Below are positions 7,231 through 15,691 of a stretch of 64,000 nt of DNA, in pieces. The notes beneath the pieces were generated by a model. That model did no database searches and had not been told where the DNA came from. It was given only the letters and a program-made list of their open reading frames with translations. The stretch covers positions 62,001 to 126,000 of IMG/VR virus record IMGVR_UViG_3300033997_000243. One strand, 5' to 3'. The position numbers and the translations under genes were made by a program. How positions within the stretch are numbered: the stretch's first letter is position 1; every line of letters starts with the position of its first letter. Source of the stretch: a virus.

Positions 7231-8931
7231 ATGAAAAAGCCGATTAAAGCCAAGGTTACGCCTGTGCATGATAAAAATGCAGCCAAGCCAAAAGCTAAGA
7301 AACCAGTTGTAATTCCGAATAGCATTAAGTATGCTGCGGAAAAATCGAAATCTCGTGTTGTGTTTGCTGTTCCAGGCCGTTACATTTTAAAAAATCGTCG
7401 TGCAACCTTCGCTATTGTGCGGATTGCAGATGACGTTAAAATGAGTCCAAGCGTAGCCACTAAAGTTTTCAAGGTTACTGCAAGTGATATGGATCTTACA
7501 CAAGAACAAATCTTTGCACTTGAGCCAATTGAAATGGATTCTTTGAGTGCTGCACCTGGTGCGAAAGTTTCTGGTCTTGACTCAAAGATGGGCAAGAAAA
7601 CACATGCACCAAATACCTTATCAAAAGGTTGGTGGGTTTTCCGTAAAGGTAATGACGGTAAAGTTGCAAAAGCTTTTGCTGGTGGCCGCATCAGTGGTCG
7701 TCGTATCTTATCTTTAATCGATCCTTCTCAAGCACCTAAGCCAAAAACTGAAGTGATTGACGAAACCAAAAAAGCTCCGGCCAAGAAAACTGGTGCTGAA
7801 TTAAAAGCAGCTGGTCAAATCAAAGCTTTGCAGACTGAGTTCAAAAAACTTGGTGGCGAACTTACTGCTGGCAAAGAACGCTTAACCACTTTACAACGTG
7901 CAACATCTAAAATTGCTTTGAAAGAAAAGCTGAAGAAAATAATTGCCCGTCGTAAAGAAATTTCTGCTGAGATTAAAGCTTTGAAATCTGGTGAACCTGC
8001 ACCAAAAATTAATCCTTCAGCTAAGGCTCCTGCCGTTAAGAAACCTGCTGCTACAGGAAAGATCACTAAGTCTGATATTAGTGCGTTACCTAAACGCCAA
8101 CAAACAGCTTATATGAATCTGAAGGAAAAAGGCACGGCTATTGTTCAGGCTATTAAAGCACTGAGAGAAAAGTTGACTAAGTTGAAAACAAAACCAGCTA
8201 AAGCCAAAGTAGAAGCTGAGATTGCTAAGCAAACAAAACTTCGTGATAAGGTTGTAAAAGCTTTAGCTGACTTCCATGAAAAAATTCGTAATGGAAGTGC
8301 AGGTCAGGTAGTTCCTGCTCATAAACAAAAACCTTCAAAATCACCTGAAGCTGGTAAAGCAGTTCCTCCTGCTAAAAAACCAAAGGCTGAGCCAGCATCT
8401 AAAGCTCCGGCAGCTAAGCCAAAAGCTACGGTTCCAAATGCTGAAGTAAAACAGGCCAAACAAGAAGTTAAAAAGTTGGATCAAGAAATTGATCGTGACG
8501 TTCAAACAATAGATCGTTTGAAAGACATGCTTGAAAAAACAAAAGACGTTAATCGTCGTAAAAAACTTCAGGCCAGCATTGATGGTCTTAACAAGCGTAT
8601 TGATTTAAAAGCTCGTAAGCAAAGTGGTGCGAATAGCGTACTGCAATCAAAAAGCAGTGAGCAAATTTACTTCCCTACTTACTCAGCTGCCGTTCAACAT
8701 GCCGTCGATGGTTTAGCTTCAAAAGGATTAGCCTACGAAGCTGCCGATTTTGAACGCATCGTCACACATGGAACAGCAAAACCTGCTGCTGGTAAAACAA
8801 CTCGCTTTGTGTTGCCAATTAAATCTAAAGGCGGCTTGATCAGTAAGAGCGCTAAAGGTTTAACTGTTGCTGTTTATCATGCAGATGATCGCACTCAAAA
8901 TCCATTTGAATTAACTCACTACGTTTCTTGA
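7231..8931 (+). CDS. Lysine/alanine/proline-rich protein with paralogue downstream
   Basis: The ATG at 7231 follows AAAGGAAC, so the in-frame GTG at 7213 is not used. The product has 566 residues. Residues about 25-170 form a globular domain (P-N-S-I-K-Y, G-R-Y-I-L, K-M-S-P-S, G-W-W-V-F, G-R-I-S-G-R-R-I-L-S-L) shared with the next gene. The rest alternates coiled-coil segments with histone-tail-like stretches rich in P, K and A, and ends in a small globular domain. There is no MKI leader, unlike its paralogue. The composition suggests DNA contact in the virion; the function is unknown. Confidence 0.75.
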   Translation: MKKPIKAKVTPVHDKNAAKPKAKKPVVIPNSIKYAAEKSKSRVVFAVPGRYILKNRRATFAIVRIADDVKMSPSVATKVFKVTASDMDLTQEQIFALEPIEMDSLSAAPGAKVSGLDSKMGKKTHAPNTLSKGWWVFRKGNDGKVAKAFAGGRISGRRILSLIDPSQAPKPKTEVIDETKKAPAKKTGAELKAAGQIKALQTEFKKLGGELTAGKERLTTLQRATSKIALKEKLKKIIARRKEISAEIKALKSGEPAPKINPSAKAPAVKKPAATGKITKSDISALPKRQQTAYMNLKEKGTAIVQAIKALREKLTKLKTKPAKAKVEAEIAKQTKLRDKVVKALADFHEKIRNGSAGQVVPAHKQKPSKSPEAGKAVPPAKKPKAEPASKAPAAKPKATVPNAEVKQAKQEVKKLDQEIDRDVQTIDRLKDMLEKTKDVNRRKKLQASIDGLNKRIDLKARKQSGANSVLQSKSSEQIYFPTYSAAVQHAVDGLASKGLAYEAADFERIVTHGTAKPAAGKTTRFVLPIKSKGGLISKSAKGLTVAVYHADDRTQNPFELTHYVS

Positions 8932-8934
8932 TAA

Positions 8935-8952
8935 AATGGGCTTCGGCCCATT
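8935..8952 (+). other. Intergenic hairpin without T-run
   Basis: AATGGGC and GCCCATT form a seven-base-pair stem with a TTCG loop between two paralogous genes. No T-run follows, so it is more likely an mRNA stability or processing element than a terminator. Confidence 0.6.
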
Positions 8953-8963
8953 AAGGAAAAACA

Positions 8964-10007
8964 ATGATTATCTCGTTGAGCGTTTCGGCAAAGAAGCCAG
9001 CCGTGCCGAACAGTGTTCAGTATGTTTTGGAACAAGCTAAAGGCCGTTTAGTTTTTGCGGAATCAGGACGTTATGTTTTCAAAACAAGACAAGGCGATTT
9101 TGCTTTAGCCCGTTTCAAAGACGAAACTAAATTTTCACCATCTATGAATGTGAAAATGTTTAGCAATAAAATGGTTTCTAAATCGGAAGATTTCAATGTA
9201 AGTACAGAAGCTTACTCTGAACCTGAAGATGAATTGCAAGCAGAAGCGGCAGCTAAAGCACCTGGTGCAAAAAATAATGCAGCCTCTACAAAGATGGGCG
9301 TTAAAAAACGTGCTCCTGGAATGATGGCTCCAGGTTGGTGGCTTTTCCATAAAGACGGCGGTAAGGTTACTCGTCAGTATGTTGGCCCACGTTTAAGCGG
9401 AAGAAAATTACTTTCTCTTGTTAAGTCTGAGAGCCAATCTAATAATGGTAAGCCTGATACAAAAGAAACCAAACATGATATTGGAGACAATACTCCGGTT
9501 AAAGTATCTAAAGTAAGTGAACTTTATGTTCCAACAAAAGATCCTGTTAATGACGCAATCAAAGTATGGAAAGCCTTGGACAAAAAACTTGAGTCCGAAG
9601 GTATTCCAACAAAAGAAACTTTAGCTGCTGTTGATGCTGCTATAGCTAAAATGCAAAAGATGTACGATGTTTTAACTTCACCTGAAAACAAAAGCAAACA
9701 TTTAGGTGACAGTATTGAACTTAACTACTACCTGAAAGACCTGAAATCTATAAGATCTGAAATGGCTAAAAAACCAAAATTAGATGAAGCAAATAAAAAA
9801 ACGCTTGCTTTATTTATGAAGGCTAAAGATGATGGTCACGGAAACATTCAAGTAAATTTTGGTGAAGAAGCAAAAGCAAAAGCAGCTAAAACTTTAATGT
9901 CAAGCTTAGGTATTTTAGCTTACACTACAGGAATGAATAGAAGATACGTCAATATTGGCAAACCTGGACATAAAAAGCTTAGAGCAATTATGAAGCAATT
10001 GTCTTAA
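8964..10007 (+). CDS. Paralogue of the 7231 protein with an MII-type leader
   Basis: This 347-residue protein begins M-I-I-S-L-S-V-S-A-K-K, a variant of the shared leader. Residues about 12-155 match the first domain of the upstream protein (P-N-S-V-Q-Y, G-R-Y-V-F-K, K-F-S-P-S, G-W-W-L-F, L-S-G-R-K-L-L-S-L). The C-terminal half differs and contains a helical bundle and a short alpha/beta segment. The pair shows that the leader was gained or lost separately from the domain. The function is unknown. Confidence 0.75.
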   Translation: MIISLSVSAKKPAVPNSVQYVLEQAKGRLVFAESGRYVFKTRQGDFALARFKDETKFSPSMNVKMFSNKMVSKSEDFNVSTEAYSEPEDELQAEAAAKAPGAKNNAASTKMGVKKRAPGMMAPGWWLFHKDGGKVTRQYVGPRLSGRKLLSLVKSESQSNNGKPDTKETKHDIGDNTPVKVSKVSELYVPTKDPVNDAIKVWKALDKKLESEGIPTKETLAAVDAAIAKMQKMYDVLTSPENKSKHLGDSIELNYYLKDLKSIRSEMAKKPKLDEANKKTLALFMKAKDDGHGNIQVNFGEEAKAKAAKTLMSSLGILAYTTGMNRRYVNIGKPGHKKLRAIMKQLS

Positions 10008-10011
10008 ACCA

Positions 10012-10057
10012 ACGAAAATCGACTTAAATTTATTTTCTATTTTTTGTCGATTTTCGT
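10012..10057 (+). terminator. Perfect 12-bp inverted repeat, probable terminator
   Basis: ACGAAAATCGAC (10012-10023) and GTCGATTTTCGT (10046-10057) are perfect inverted repeats around a 22-nt T-rich loop. It lies five bases after the stop at 10007 and before the scaffold gene. There is no T-run directly after the right arm, so an operator or RNA-stability role is also possible. Confidence 0.5.
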
Positions 10058-10135
10058 GCTGTTCTTAGTTGTAAAACTTAATTTAATGGTATACGGAATG
10101 ACACTCTGTATATGAACTTTAACAGGAGCCACACG

Positions 10136-12469
10136 ATGATCAAGACAAAAATGAAAGCCTCAAAACAGGCTATCATAGTTCATGGCGCAAGTGAGGCAGA
10201 GGCTATCGCTAAATATACAGCTGTTGCTTCTGGAGAAAGCCTTCAAGCTTTCACAGACGGTACAAATGAGTTTTATACTCATGCGTCAGCAACATCTTTA
10301 TATAATCCAGACACAGGAGATTTTGATCTTGATGCTTTGGACAATGGTGAATTTTCTGCTGAAGCCAGCGCTCGTACTGGAGCCGTAGATGTTTTCTACG
10401 GCGTATGTTCTGATGGTTGCGGTGAGCATGTTGTTGCTGACTGCCCTGTCACTTTCTGTCCTTCATGTTCAAGCGCTATGCCTGAAGAAGATGAAGGAGT
10501 CGATTTATCAGATGATGAAGATCTGGTATCGATGGAAGATGAAGAACCGGAAGAAGAAACTGAAGAAGAAATGGATGATGTTGAATACGAAGATTTAGAA
10601 GCTGAAGCTTCTGAAGGCATGATTGTAGTTTCAGGTGATAACTTAGATGAAGCACTTGAAAACTTCCGTGCCGTAGCTTCAAATCAAAGTCAACGTGTTA
10701 TTACTTCAGGCCATTCGGTTTTTGTAACTCATGCCAGTGATTCATTTGATTATGATCCATTAACCGGATCGCCAGACATCGAAGAAGCTGAAGCCTCTGA
10801 AATTACTATGCAGAGTGAAAGTTCTGACGGTAGCGACAACGTAGAAGCTGAACATTATATTTGTTCAGATGTTGACGGTTGTGGCGCACACGTAATCAGT
10901 ACCTCAAGTTCTGTATTGAACTGTCCTCGTTGTGCCAGCGGTTTGTTAGATCCGGCTGATTTCCATTCACACTCAGAAGATGATTCTGAAGATGAAGAAC
11001 TGGAAGCACTGTCGGCTGAAATCGAAGAACTGGAAAACGAATTAGGTATCTCAAGCGAAAGCGCTGACGAAGAGTTAGATGCTGAAATCGCTGCGTTACT
11101 TGCTGAATCAGGTGACGAAGAAGAAACCGAAGAAGAGGAAGAAATGGAGGAAGTTAATTATGACGACCTCGAAGCAGATCTTGCCTCTGATTTAGAATTC
11201 GAAGAAGAACTGGAATCTGAAAGTTCTGACAGCGATCTGGATGAAGATTTAGATCCAGATGCTGAAGAAGATTTATCAAGCGATGACATTCTTGAATCAG
11301 AATCTTATGATGAAAACGACGAGTTTGAATCTGTAAGTGCTGACGAAGATGAAGAGTATGATTTAGATGCTCTTGATCAAGAAATGTCTGCTTTAGATTC
11401 AGACGATATGGAATCAGAAAGTTCTGATGACATTGAATTGGATTCCGACATTGCCGCACTTCTGGCCGAATCAGAAGATGAAGAAATGGAAGATGACGAA
11501 ACTGAAGAAGAGTCCATTGAAATGGATGAATCTGAAGAAGAATCTGAAGAAGAAATCGAAGATACTGAATTAGATGACGAAGGTGACTACGGTGACATCG
11601 AAGGTCTGGATTTAGAATCAGAAAGTTCTGAATCTCCTGTAATGGAATTCGACGTCGATTTGTTATCTGCAATTTCTGCAACGGAAGATTTATCTGTTGA
11701 TAAATTCCATGTTGCTCACTGCGGTAAAATTGAAGGTCAATCAACTTGGACAGCATTCTATGGAAAACTTCCTGTAGCTATGGCGTCTGAGTCAAGTGTC
11801 GCTGATAAAGCTGCACTGAAAGATATTTTTGAAAGCGCTAAATTCGGTTCCGCTATCATGGCTCATGCGAAAGCTGAAGGCATTGAAAGTGCATTAGCTG
11901 AATTTAACTTTGAACGTATCAGTCCAGACCTTGATGTTGATGCTGTTGTGTCTAACGAAATCATTAAACGCAGCGAAAGCCGTGTTCGTGAAGTCGAGAC
12001 ACAAATGCAATCATACTCTGCAAATGTTCAAGCTGAAATAAATGCAGATATGGAACATCGTATGGATCGTTTAATGTCAGCATTAGCTACTTCGGCTTTA
12101 GGCATTAACCGTCATGTTTTTGCAAATGTAAGAAACCCAGTTGCTGATGCTCTGATTAGTGCATTATCTTCTGCTGGAGTTCGTAACGCTGACTCATTGG
12201 TTTCAGATGCTTTTGCTCAACACGGTGATCGTTACAGCGAAATCCTTTTAGGTCAAGCTCGTGAACTTCTGGAAAAATCAGAAGATACTCAAGACGAAAT
12301 TACACAACTTGTAGTTTCTGCTTCTGTGAATCGCGGTGGCTTAACAAGTGAAAGTAATACAGTGGAAGATCGTTTGTCTAACTTAACCACGGTTAAGCCT
12401 CAAACTCTTCAATCTGAATCTGCTCACAAACCACAAACAAATCGTTACCTGAGTCTTTTAGATTCGTAA
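10136..12469 (+). CDS. Very acidic prohead scaffold/core-like protein with two zinc ribbons
   Basis: The ATG at 10136 follows AGGAG at seven bases. The product has 777 residues. Two related modules (about 10-112 and 162-268) each have A-V-A-S, then T-H-A-S, then Y-x-P-x-T-G, and end in a zinc ribbon (C91, C95, C103, C108, C111; C243, C249, C263, C266). Residues about 275-540 are extremely acidic, with repeated S-E-S motifs. The C-terminal 230 residues are helical and ordinary in composition. Position directly before the capsid genes and the acidity fit a scaffold or prohead core cleaved during maturation. Zinc ribbons in such a protein are unusual. The role is inferred. Confidence 0.7.
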   Translation: MIKTKMKASKQAIIVHGASEAEAIAKYTAVASGESLQAFTDGTNEFYTHASATSLYNPDTGDFDLDALDNGEFSAEASARTGAVDVFYGVCSDGCGEHVVADCPVTFCPSCSSAMPEEDEGVDLSDDEDLVSMEDEEPEEETEEEMDDVEYEDLEAEASEGMIVVSGDNLDEALENFRAVASNQSQRVITSGHSVFVTHASDSFDYDPLTGSPDIEEAEASEITMQSESSDGSDNVEAEHYICSDVDGCGAHVISTSSSVLNCPRCASGLLDPADFHSHSEDDSEDEELEALSAEIEELENELGISSESADEELDAEIAALLAESGDEEETEEEEEMEEVNYDDLEADLASDLEFEEELESESSDSDLDEDLDPDAEEDLSSDDILESESYDENDEFESVSADEDEEYDLDALDQEMSALDSDDMESESSDDIELDSDIAALLAESEDEEMEDDETEEESIEMDESEEESEEEIEDTELDDEGDYGDIEGLDLESESSESPVMEFDVDLLSAISATEDLSVDKFHVAHCGKIEGQSTWTAFYGKLPVAMASESSVADKAALKDIFESAKFGSAIMAHAKAEGIESALAEFNFERISPDLDVDAVVSNEIIKRSESRVREVETQMQSYSANVQAEINADMEHRMDRLMSALATSALGINRHVFANVRNPVADALISALSSAGVRNADSLVSDAFAQHGDRYSEILLGQARELLEKSEDTQDEITQLVVSASVNRGGLTSESNTVEDRLSNLTTVKPQTLQSESAHKPQTNRYLSLLDS

Positions 12470-12503
12470 CGGCTTTGAAATTTTTCAGTTCTGGAGATAA
12501 ACC

Positions 12504-13205
12504 ATGCTTAACTATGCAAATACTCGTTTCTTCAAGACCGTTGACCGCGTTCTGGCCGACGGCGTTGGTATCAAAGAAGAAGGTTTCACTTTAGCTTTAG
12601 TTCAGGAAGAAGGTGAGTTACGTGCTCGTCTTTCAACTGGCGTTTCTGGTGAAATTTTTGGTGGCTTCGCTTGTTCAACAAACCTGCCAACAACTTTCTC
12701 AACTAAAGTTGTTGAAATTGCTGAACTGGATGATTTGACTGTTCAGTTAGATCGTACTCCACAATCTGCACAGATTCTGGTTAAAGTTGCTGGCGTTAAA
12801 TTAACTGTTGAAACTGGCACAGCTGCACCAACTGCTGATACTTCAGTTGTTCTGACTCCAGCCAACACTTTACTGTTCCACGGTAATGCTGCTGGCGAAT
12901 CAGTATTAATTCAGTATCATTATGAACTGTTAGCTTCTGAAGCAGTTGCTGAAACTGGCGATTACTTCGGTGGTGTAGGTAACAGTCCGGCTTCTGTTAT
13001 GGGTGTAGTTGGTGCTGTAATCGAAGGCACAATCTCTACAAACTTGTTCTTTGCTTCTGACGACTGGACTGGTGTTATCCATCCGAAGATGGGCGCTGGC
13101 GGTATGTTACGTGCTTCAGGTAATGGTACAGAATTAACGAATGTTAAAGTTGTACAAGTGCCGAACGCTGGTTCACCTTTCCTGACAGTTGAAGTTGGTA
13201 ACTAA
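12504..13205 (+). CDS. Putative head decoration or minor capsid protein
   Basis: This 233-residue protein is glycine-, threonine- and valine-rich and likely all-beta (repeated short V/T/L strands), with few charged residues. It lies between the scaffold-like gene and the major capsid gene, the usual place for a capsid-stabilising protein. GGAG precedes the ATG. Codons favour highly expressed types (GGT, CGT, GTT), consistent with an abundant structural protein. No family is recognised by motif. Confidence 0.6.
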   Translation: MLNYANTRFFKTVDRVLADGVGIKEEGFTLALVQEEGELRARLSTGVSGEIFGGFACSTNLPTTFSTKVVEIAELDDLTVQLDRTPQSAQILVKVAGVKLTVETGTAAPTADTSVVLTPANTLLFHGNAAGESVLIQYHYELLASEAVAETGDYFGGVGNSPASVMGVVGAVIEGTISTNLFFASDDWTGVIHPKMGAGGMLRASGNGTELTNVKVVQVPNAGSPFLTVEVGN

Positions 13206-13252
13206 TAGTTACTGATTAAAACTTGAATCAAATTTTTGTGGAGAAATACAGT

Positions 13253-14347
13253 ATGAAAACCAATTTACAAGTCGGCGCTTCTTATCAACTGAAGAACGGC
13301 GCACCTTTGCACGATCTTCGTTTTGCCGGACAAGGTATGGCTGCACTTTCATCTAACGGTGAAATTAACGCATCAAGCAATGCAGATCTGTTAAAACAAA
13401 TTGGCCAACTTTTACAATCAGTATCAAGCGGTACTGTTGTTCAAGCTGCAACGCCTGATTCTTTCCTGTCATTATCTGCCGAGCAGAAACGTGATATTTT
13501 AGTTGCCGCAAAAGCATGTCCTAATAAGTGGGCTGCTTTAGGTGCTCACATTGCTGCTGACGTTCGTGAACAAGCAAGTCGTCAAGGTTTTTCACGCAAT
13601 CTGTGTGTGATCAATAACCTGAAGCAAGGTGAAACTCAAAAAGTTCCAATGCCTCGCCATCAAGCTAAAGCCGTTTTAGCTACTGGCCCAACTTCAATTT
13701 CTTACCAAATGATGCGTGATAAATATTTCACGCCACCAGAGTTTGAATTGAAAGCTGCTGTTCGCGTGAACAAACTGGATTTGGGTCAAGCGACTCACGA
13801 TCTGTTAGACCACGCTTACAACGATGCTGTTGAAGGTATGATCACTGCTGCTGACCGCGTGTGGAAACGTGCTGCTGATGCAACTGTAGGTAAAGCAAAT
13901 ACTTTAGCTGCTTTCGCTGGTGCATTTACTCCTGCCGTTATCGCTCGTGCTTCAACACAAATTCGTGATTGGAACTTACCAGTAAGTCGCGCTGTTATCG
14001 CAAACAGTTTTTGGGAAGATATTCAATCTGAAGGTGCCTGGGCCAATACACTGACTCCAGTATCTCAGTACGAATTAGTTATGACTGGCCGTGTTGCAAC
14101 TATCTTCGGTCTGGAATTAACTACTGACGGTTTCCGTCCTGAAAACCAACGTGTTCTGTCTCGCGGTGAAGCGTACATTGTTGCTGATAATGAATATCAC
14201 GCAACTTTAGGTTCTCGCGGTGGCATTGAATCTACTCCGACCGATGGTGCAAACCAAGGCGATACAACTAAGGGCTGGTTACTGTCAGAGGTTATGTCTC
14301 TGATAATTCCAAATACTCGCTCTGTAGTTAAAATGCAAAAGCTGTAA
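13253..14347 (+). CDS. Major capsid protein (HK97-fold type)
   Basis: The ATG at 13253 follows GGAG; an in-frame TTG at 13223 is less likely. The product has 364 residues. The N-terminal 90 residues are helical and could be a maturation-cleaved region. The central part (I-R-D-W-N-L-P-V-S-R-A-V-I-A-N, then V-A-T-I-F-G-L-E) and the C-terminal beta segment resemble major head proteins of large myoviruses. Its place after the scaffold and before the tail block agrees. Codon use is of the highly expressed type. A structured 3' untranslated region follows. Confidence 0.8.
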   Translation: MKTNLQVGASYQLKNGAPLHDLRFAGQGMAALSSNGEINASSNADLLKQIGQLLQSVSSGTVVQAATPDSFLSLSAEQKRDILVAAKACPNKWAALGAHIAADVREQASRQGFSRNLCVINNLKQGETQKVPMPRHQAKAVLATGPTSISYQMMRDKYFTPPEFELKAAVRVNKLDLGQATHDLLDHAYNDAVEGMITAADRVWKRAADATVGKANTLAAFAGAFTPAVIARASTQIRDWNLPVSRAVIANSFWEDIQSEGAWANTLTPVSQYELVMTGRVATIFGLELTTDGFRPENQRVLSRGEAYIVADNEYHATLGSRGGIESTPTDGANQGDTTKGWLLSEVMSLIIPNTRSVVKMQKL

Positions 14348-14349
14348 GA

Positions 14350-14515
14350 AATTAGGTTACAAGCTAACTTTGAATGTTCGCCATGTGGCAATTGCTCTCC
14401 AGCCATTCAATTAGCCTAATCTTCGATTGAGGGTGCAGGTGTTAGCTGATTTGCTAGGCCATAGAAAACCTCTCACTTTTCTATGAAGTAGCTTAGTAAA
14501 GTAATCGTGACGCAC
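14350..14515 (+). ncRNA. Structured 3' UTR or small RNA after the capsid gene
   Basis: The 226-bp gap holds no convincing frame but has nested complementarity. AATTAGG (14350-14356) can pair with CCTAAT (14415-14420), TTGAATG (14370-14376) with CATTCAA (14404-14410), and GCTAA (14363-14367) with TTAGC (14411-14415). CATAGAAAA (14460-14468) pairs with TTTTCTATG (14477-14485), and GTGC (14433-14436) with GCAC (14512-14515). A terminator follows at once. It may stabilise the capsid mRNA or be a separate RNA. Confidence 0.45.
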
Positions 14516-14518
14516 AGG

Positions 14519-14553
14519 AACCCGTATCGAGGCAACTTGGTACGGGTTTTCTC
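14519..14553 (+). terminator. Rho-independent terminator after the head block
   Basis: AACCCGTA and TACGGGTT form an eight-base-pair stem with a 14-nt loop, followed by TTCTC. It separates the head genes from the tail block. Confidence 0.75.
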
Positions 14554-14573
14554 ATTTCTAAGGTGGATTCACA

Positions 14574-15260
14574 ATGACTGGTTACGTACAAATTGCAGAT
14601 GAAGATCTTGATGGTTATAGCGGAACATTAGTTGGTGTATCTGCTTTCGCCCAAAAACTAATTCAAATTTTTAAATTCGAGCATGTTCCATTAGTTTTAG
14701 ATGACGATTGGAAAGGTGCGTTGAAAAAAGTTCATGGCATTGCCAACAACATAGAATCAAAACTTCCTGATCCCTATTGTTATTTAAAAATAACTAATCT
14801 TGGGTTAAGAGAAGGCGCACACAACGCAAAAGGTATTGCGAGATTTGGCTCTGGTTACAATATAAGTGGGGAAGAAACAGGAGATCTTAGTAATTCTCTT
14901 GTTGAAAAGAACTATCACTTTTGGGCCGATGTTCAAATTGAGCTATGTGTGGGCTTTAGAGAATTTCAAAAGTTTTTTGCTTTTTGCGAAAAACTAAGTA
15001 TCGCCATTAAGTCTGGTGGTTTTTCTTGCTTTCCGGTTGTCAATGGAAACAAATGGTCAGTAACTATAGATCAGTCTGCGTCATCTATTCCAATTCAATC
15101 TGCGACAAAAGATGATCCTTCTAACCCAAACTGGTTTATTTTAAATCACGCACTTACAATTTGGACACAATTTGGCGTTAGCGTTGAAGTTCCTAAACTT
15201 AATAACGAAGGTATTGTAACAACAAATATAAGGGCGGAACGTCAACATGGCAGGAATTAA
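14574..15260 (+). CDS. Putative neck / tail terminator protein
   Basis: This 228-residue protein has mixed alpha/beta character with a C-terminal beta-rich stretch (W-F-I-L-N-H-A-L-T-I-W-T-Q-F-G-V-S-V). It is the first gene of the tail block, between major capsid and sheath, where myoviruses place neck and tail-completion proteins (T4 gp3/gp15-like). The assignment is positional and weak on sequence. AAGGTGG precedes the start, and it overlaps the next gene by 14 bp. Confidence 0.5.
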   Translation: MTGYVQIADEDLDGYSGTLVGVSAFAQKLIQIFKFEHVPLVLDDDWKGALKKVHGIANNIESKLPDPYCYLKITNLGLREGAHNAKGIARFGSGYNISGEETGDLSNSLVEKNYHFWADVQIELCVGFREFQKFFAFCEKLSIAIKSGGFSCFPVVNGNKWSVTIDQSASSIPIQSATKDDPSNPNWFILNHALTIWTQFGVSVEVPKLNNEGIVTTNIRAERQHGRN

Positions 15261-15630
15261 TAGATACAGACAAGTTGGTCGTACACTAACAACTTCCGTT
15301 GTTGTTACTTCAACAACGGCTAAGACTCGTGAAACTAAAATTTCAGGAGACACAAGTGTTCACTTAGGAGAAGCAGATCGTTTGCAAGAAGTTGAGTTGG
15401 CTGTTTCTGAGACTCAAGAATATGAACTTCCAATAAACTCTATAAATAAAGTTCTGATAATCACATCGGCACATCGTTTCCGTTTAATGTTTAGAAGTTC
15501 TGTTGTAGACGATTATGTTTTGCTTTCTGTGTGCGATAAACAATTTATCCTGAACGGAAATTTTATAGGGCAGTTAAAATTGGTTGGTGATTACACTGAA
15601 CCTACGGCCTGTAAAATTGTATTCGCTTAG
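15247..15630 (+). CDS. Small beta-rich neck-region protein
   Basis: This 127-residue protein has an N-terminus rich in T, S and V and alternating hydrophobic strands to the end, with no catalytic motif. It overlaps the preceding neck gene and precedes a candidate promoter and the sheath gene. A connector or head-tail joining role is likely from position, but no family is recognised. Confidence 0.55.
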   Translation: MAGINRYRQVGRTLTTSVVVTSTTAKTRETKISGDTSVHLGEADRLQEVELAVSETQEYELPINSINKVLIITSAHRFRLMFRSSVVDDYVLLSVCDKQFILNGNFIGQLKLVGDYTEPTACKIVFA

Positions 15631-15637
15631 GCTATAG

Positions 15638-15662
15638 TTGCAAATAGTAGATAATTTATAAT
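15638..15662 (+). promoter_or_regulatory. Candidate promoter before the sheath gene
   Basis: TTGCAA (15638-15643) and TTTATAAT (15655-15662) lie 30 bp before the sheath ATG. The 13-nt spacer is short for a sigma-70 site; TTTATAAT is shared with the candidate promoter at 29923. Confidence 0.35.
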
Positions 15663-15691
15663 AGATCCCAAAAAACTTAGGAGTCACCCGT

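Noticed and set aside
11154-11756. 200-codon open frame on the - strand inside the acidic scaffold gene
   Set aside because: It is the antisense of repeated GAA/GAT-rich codons and gives a biased L/H/Q/R composition; it has no ribosome site and is a shadow.
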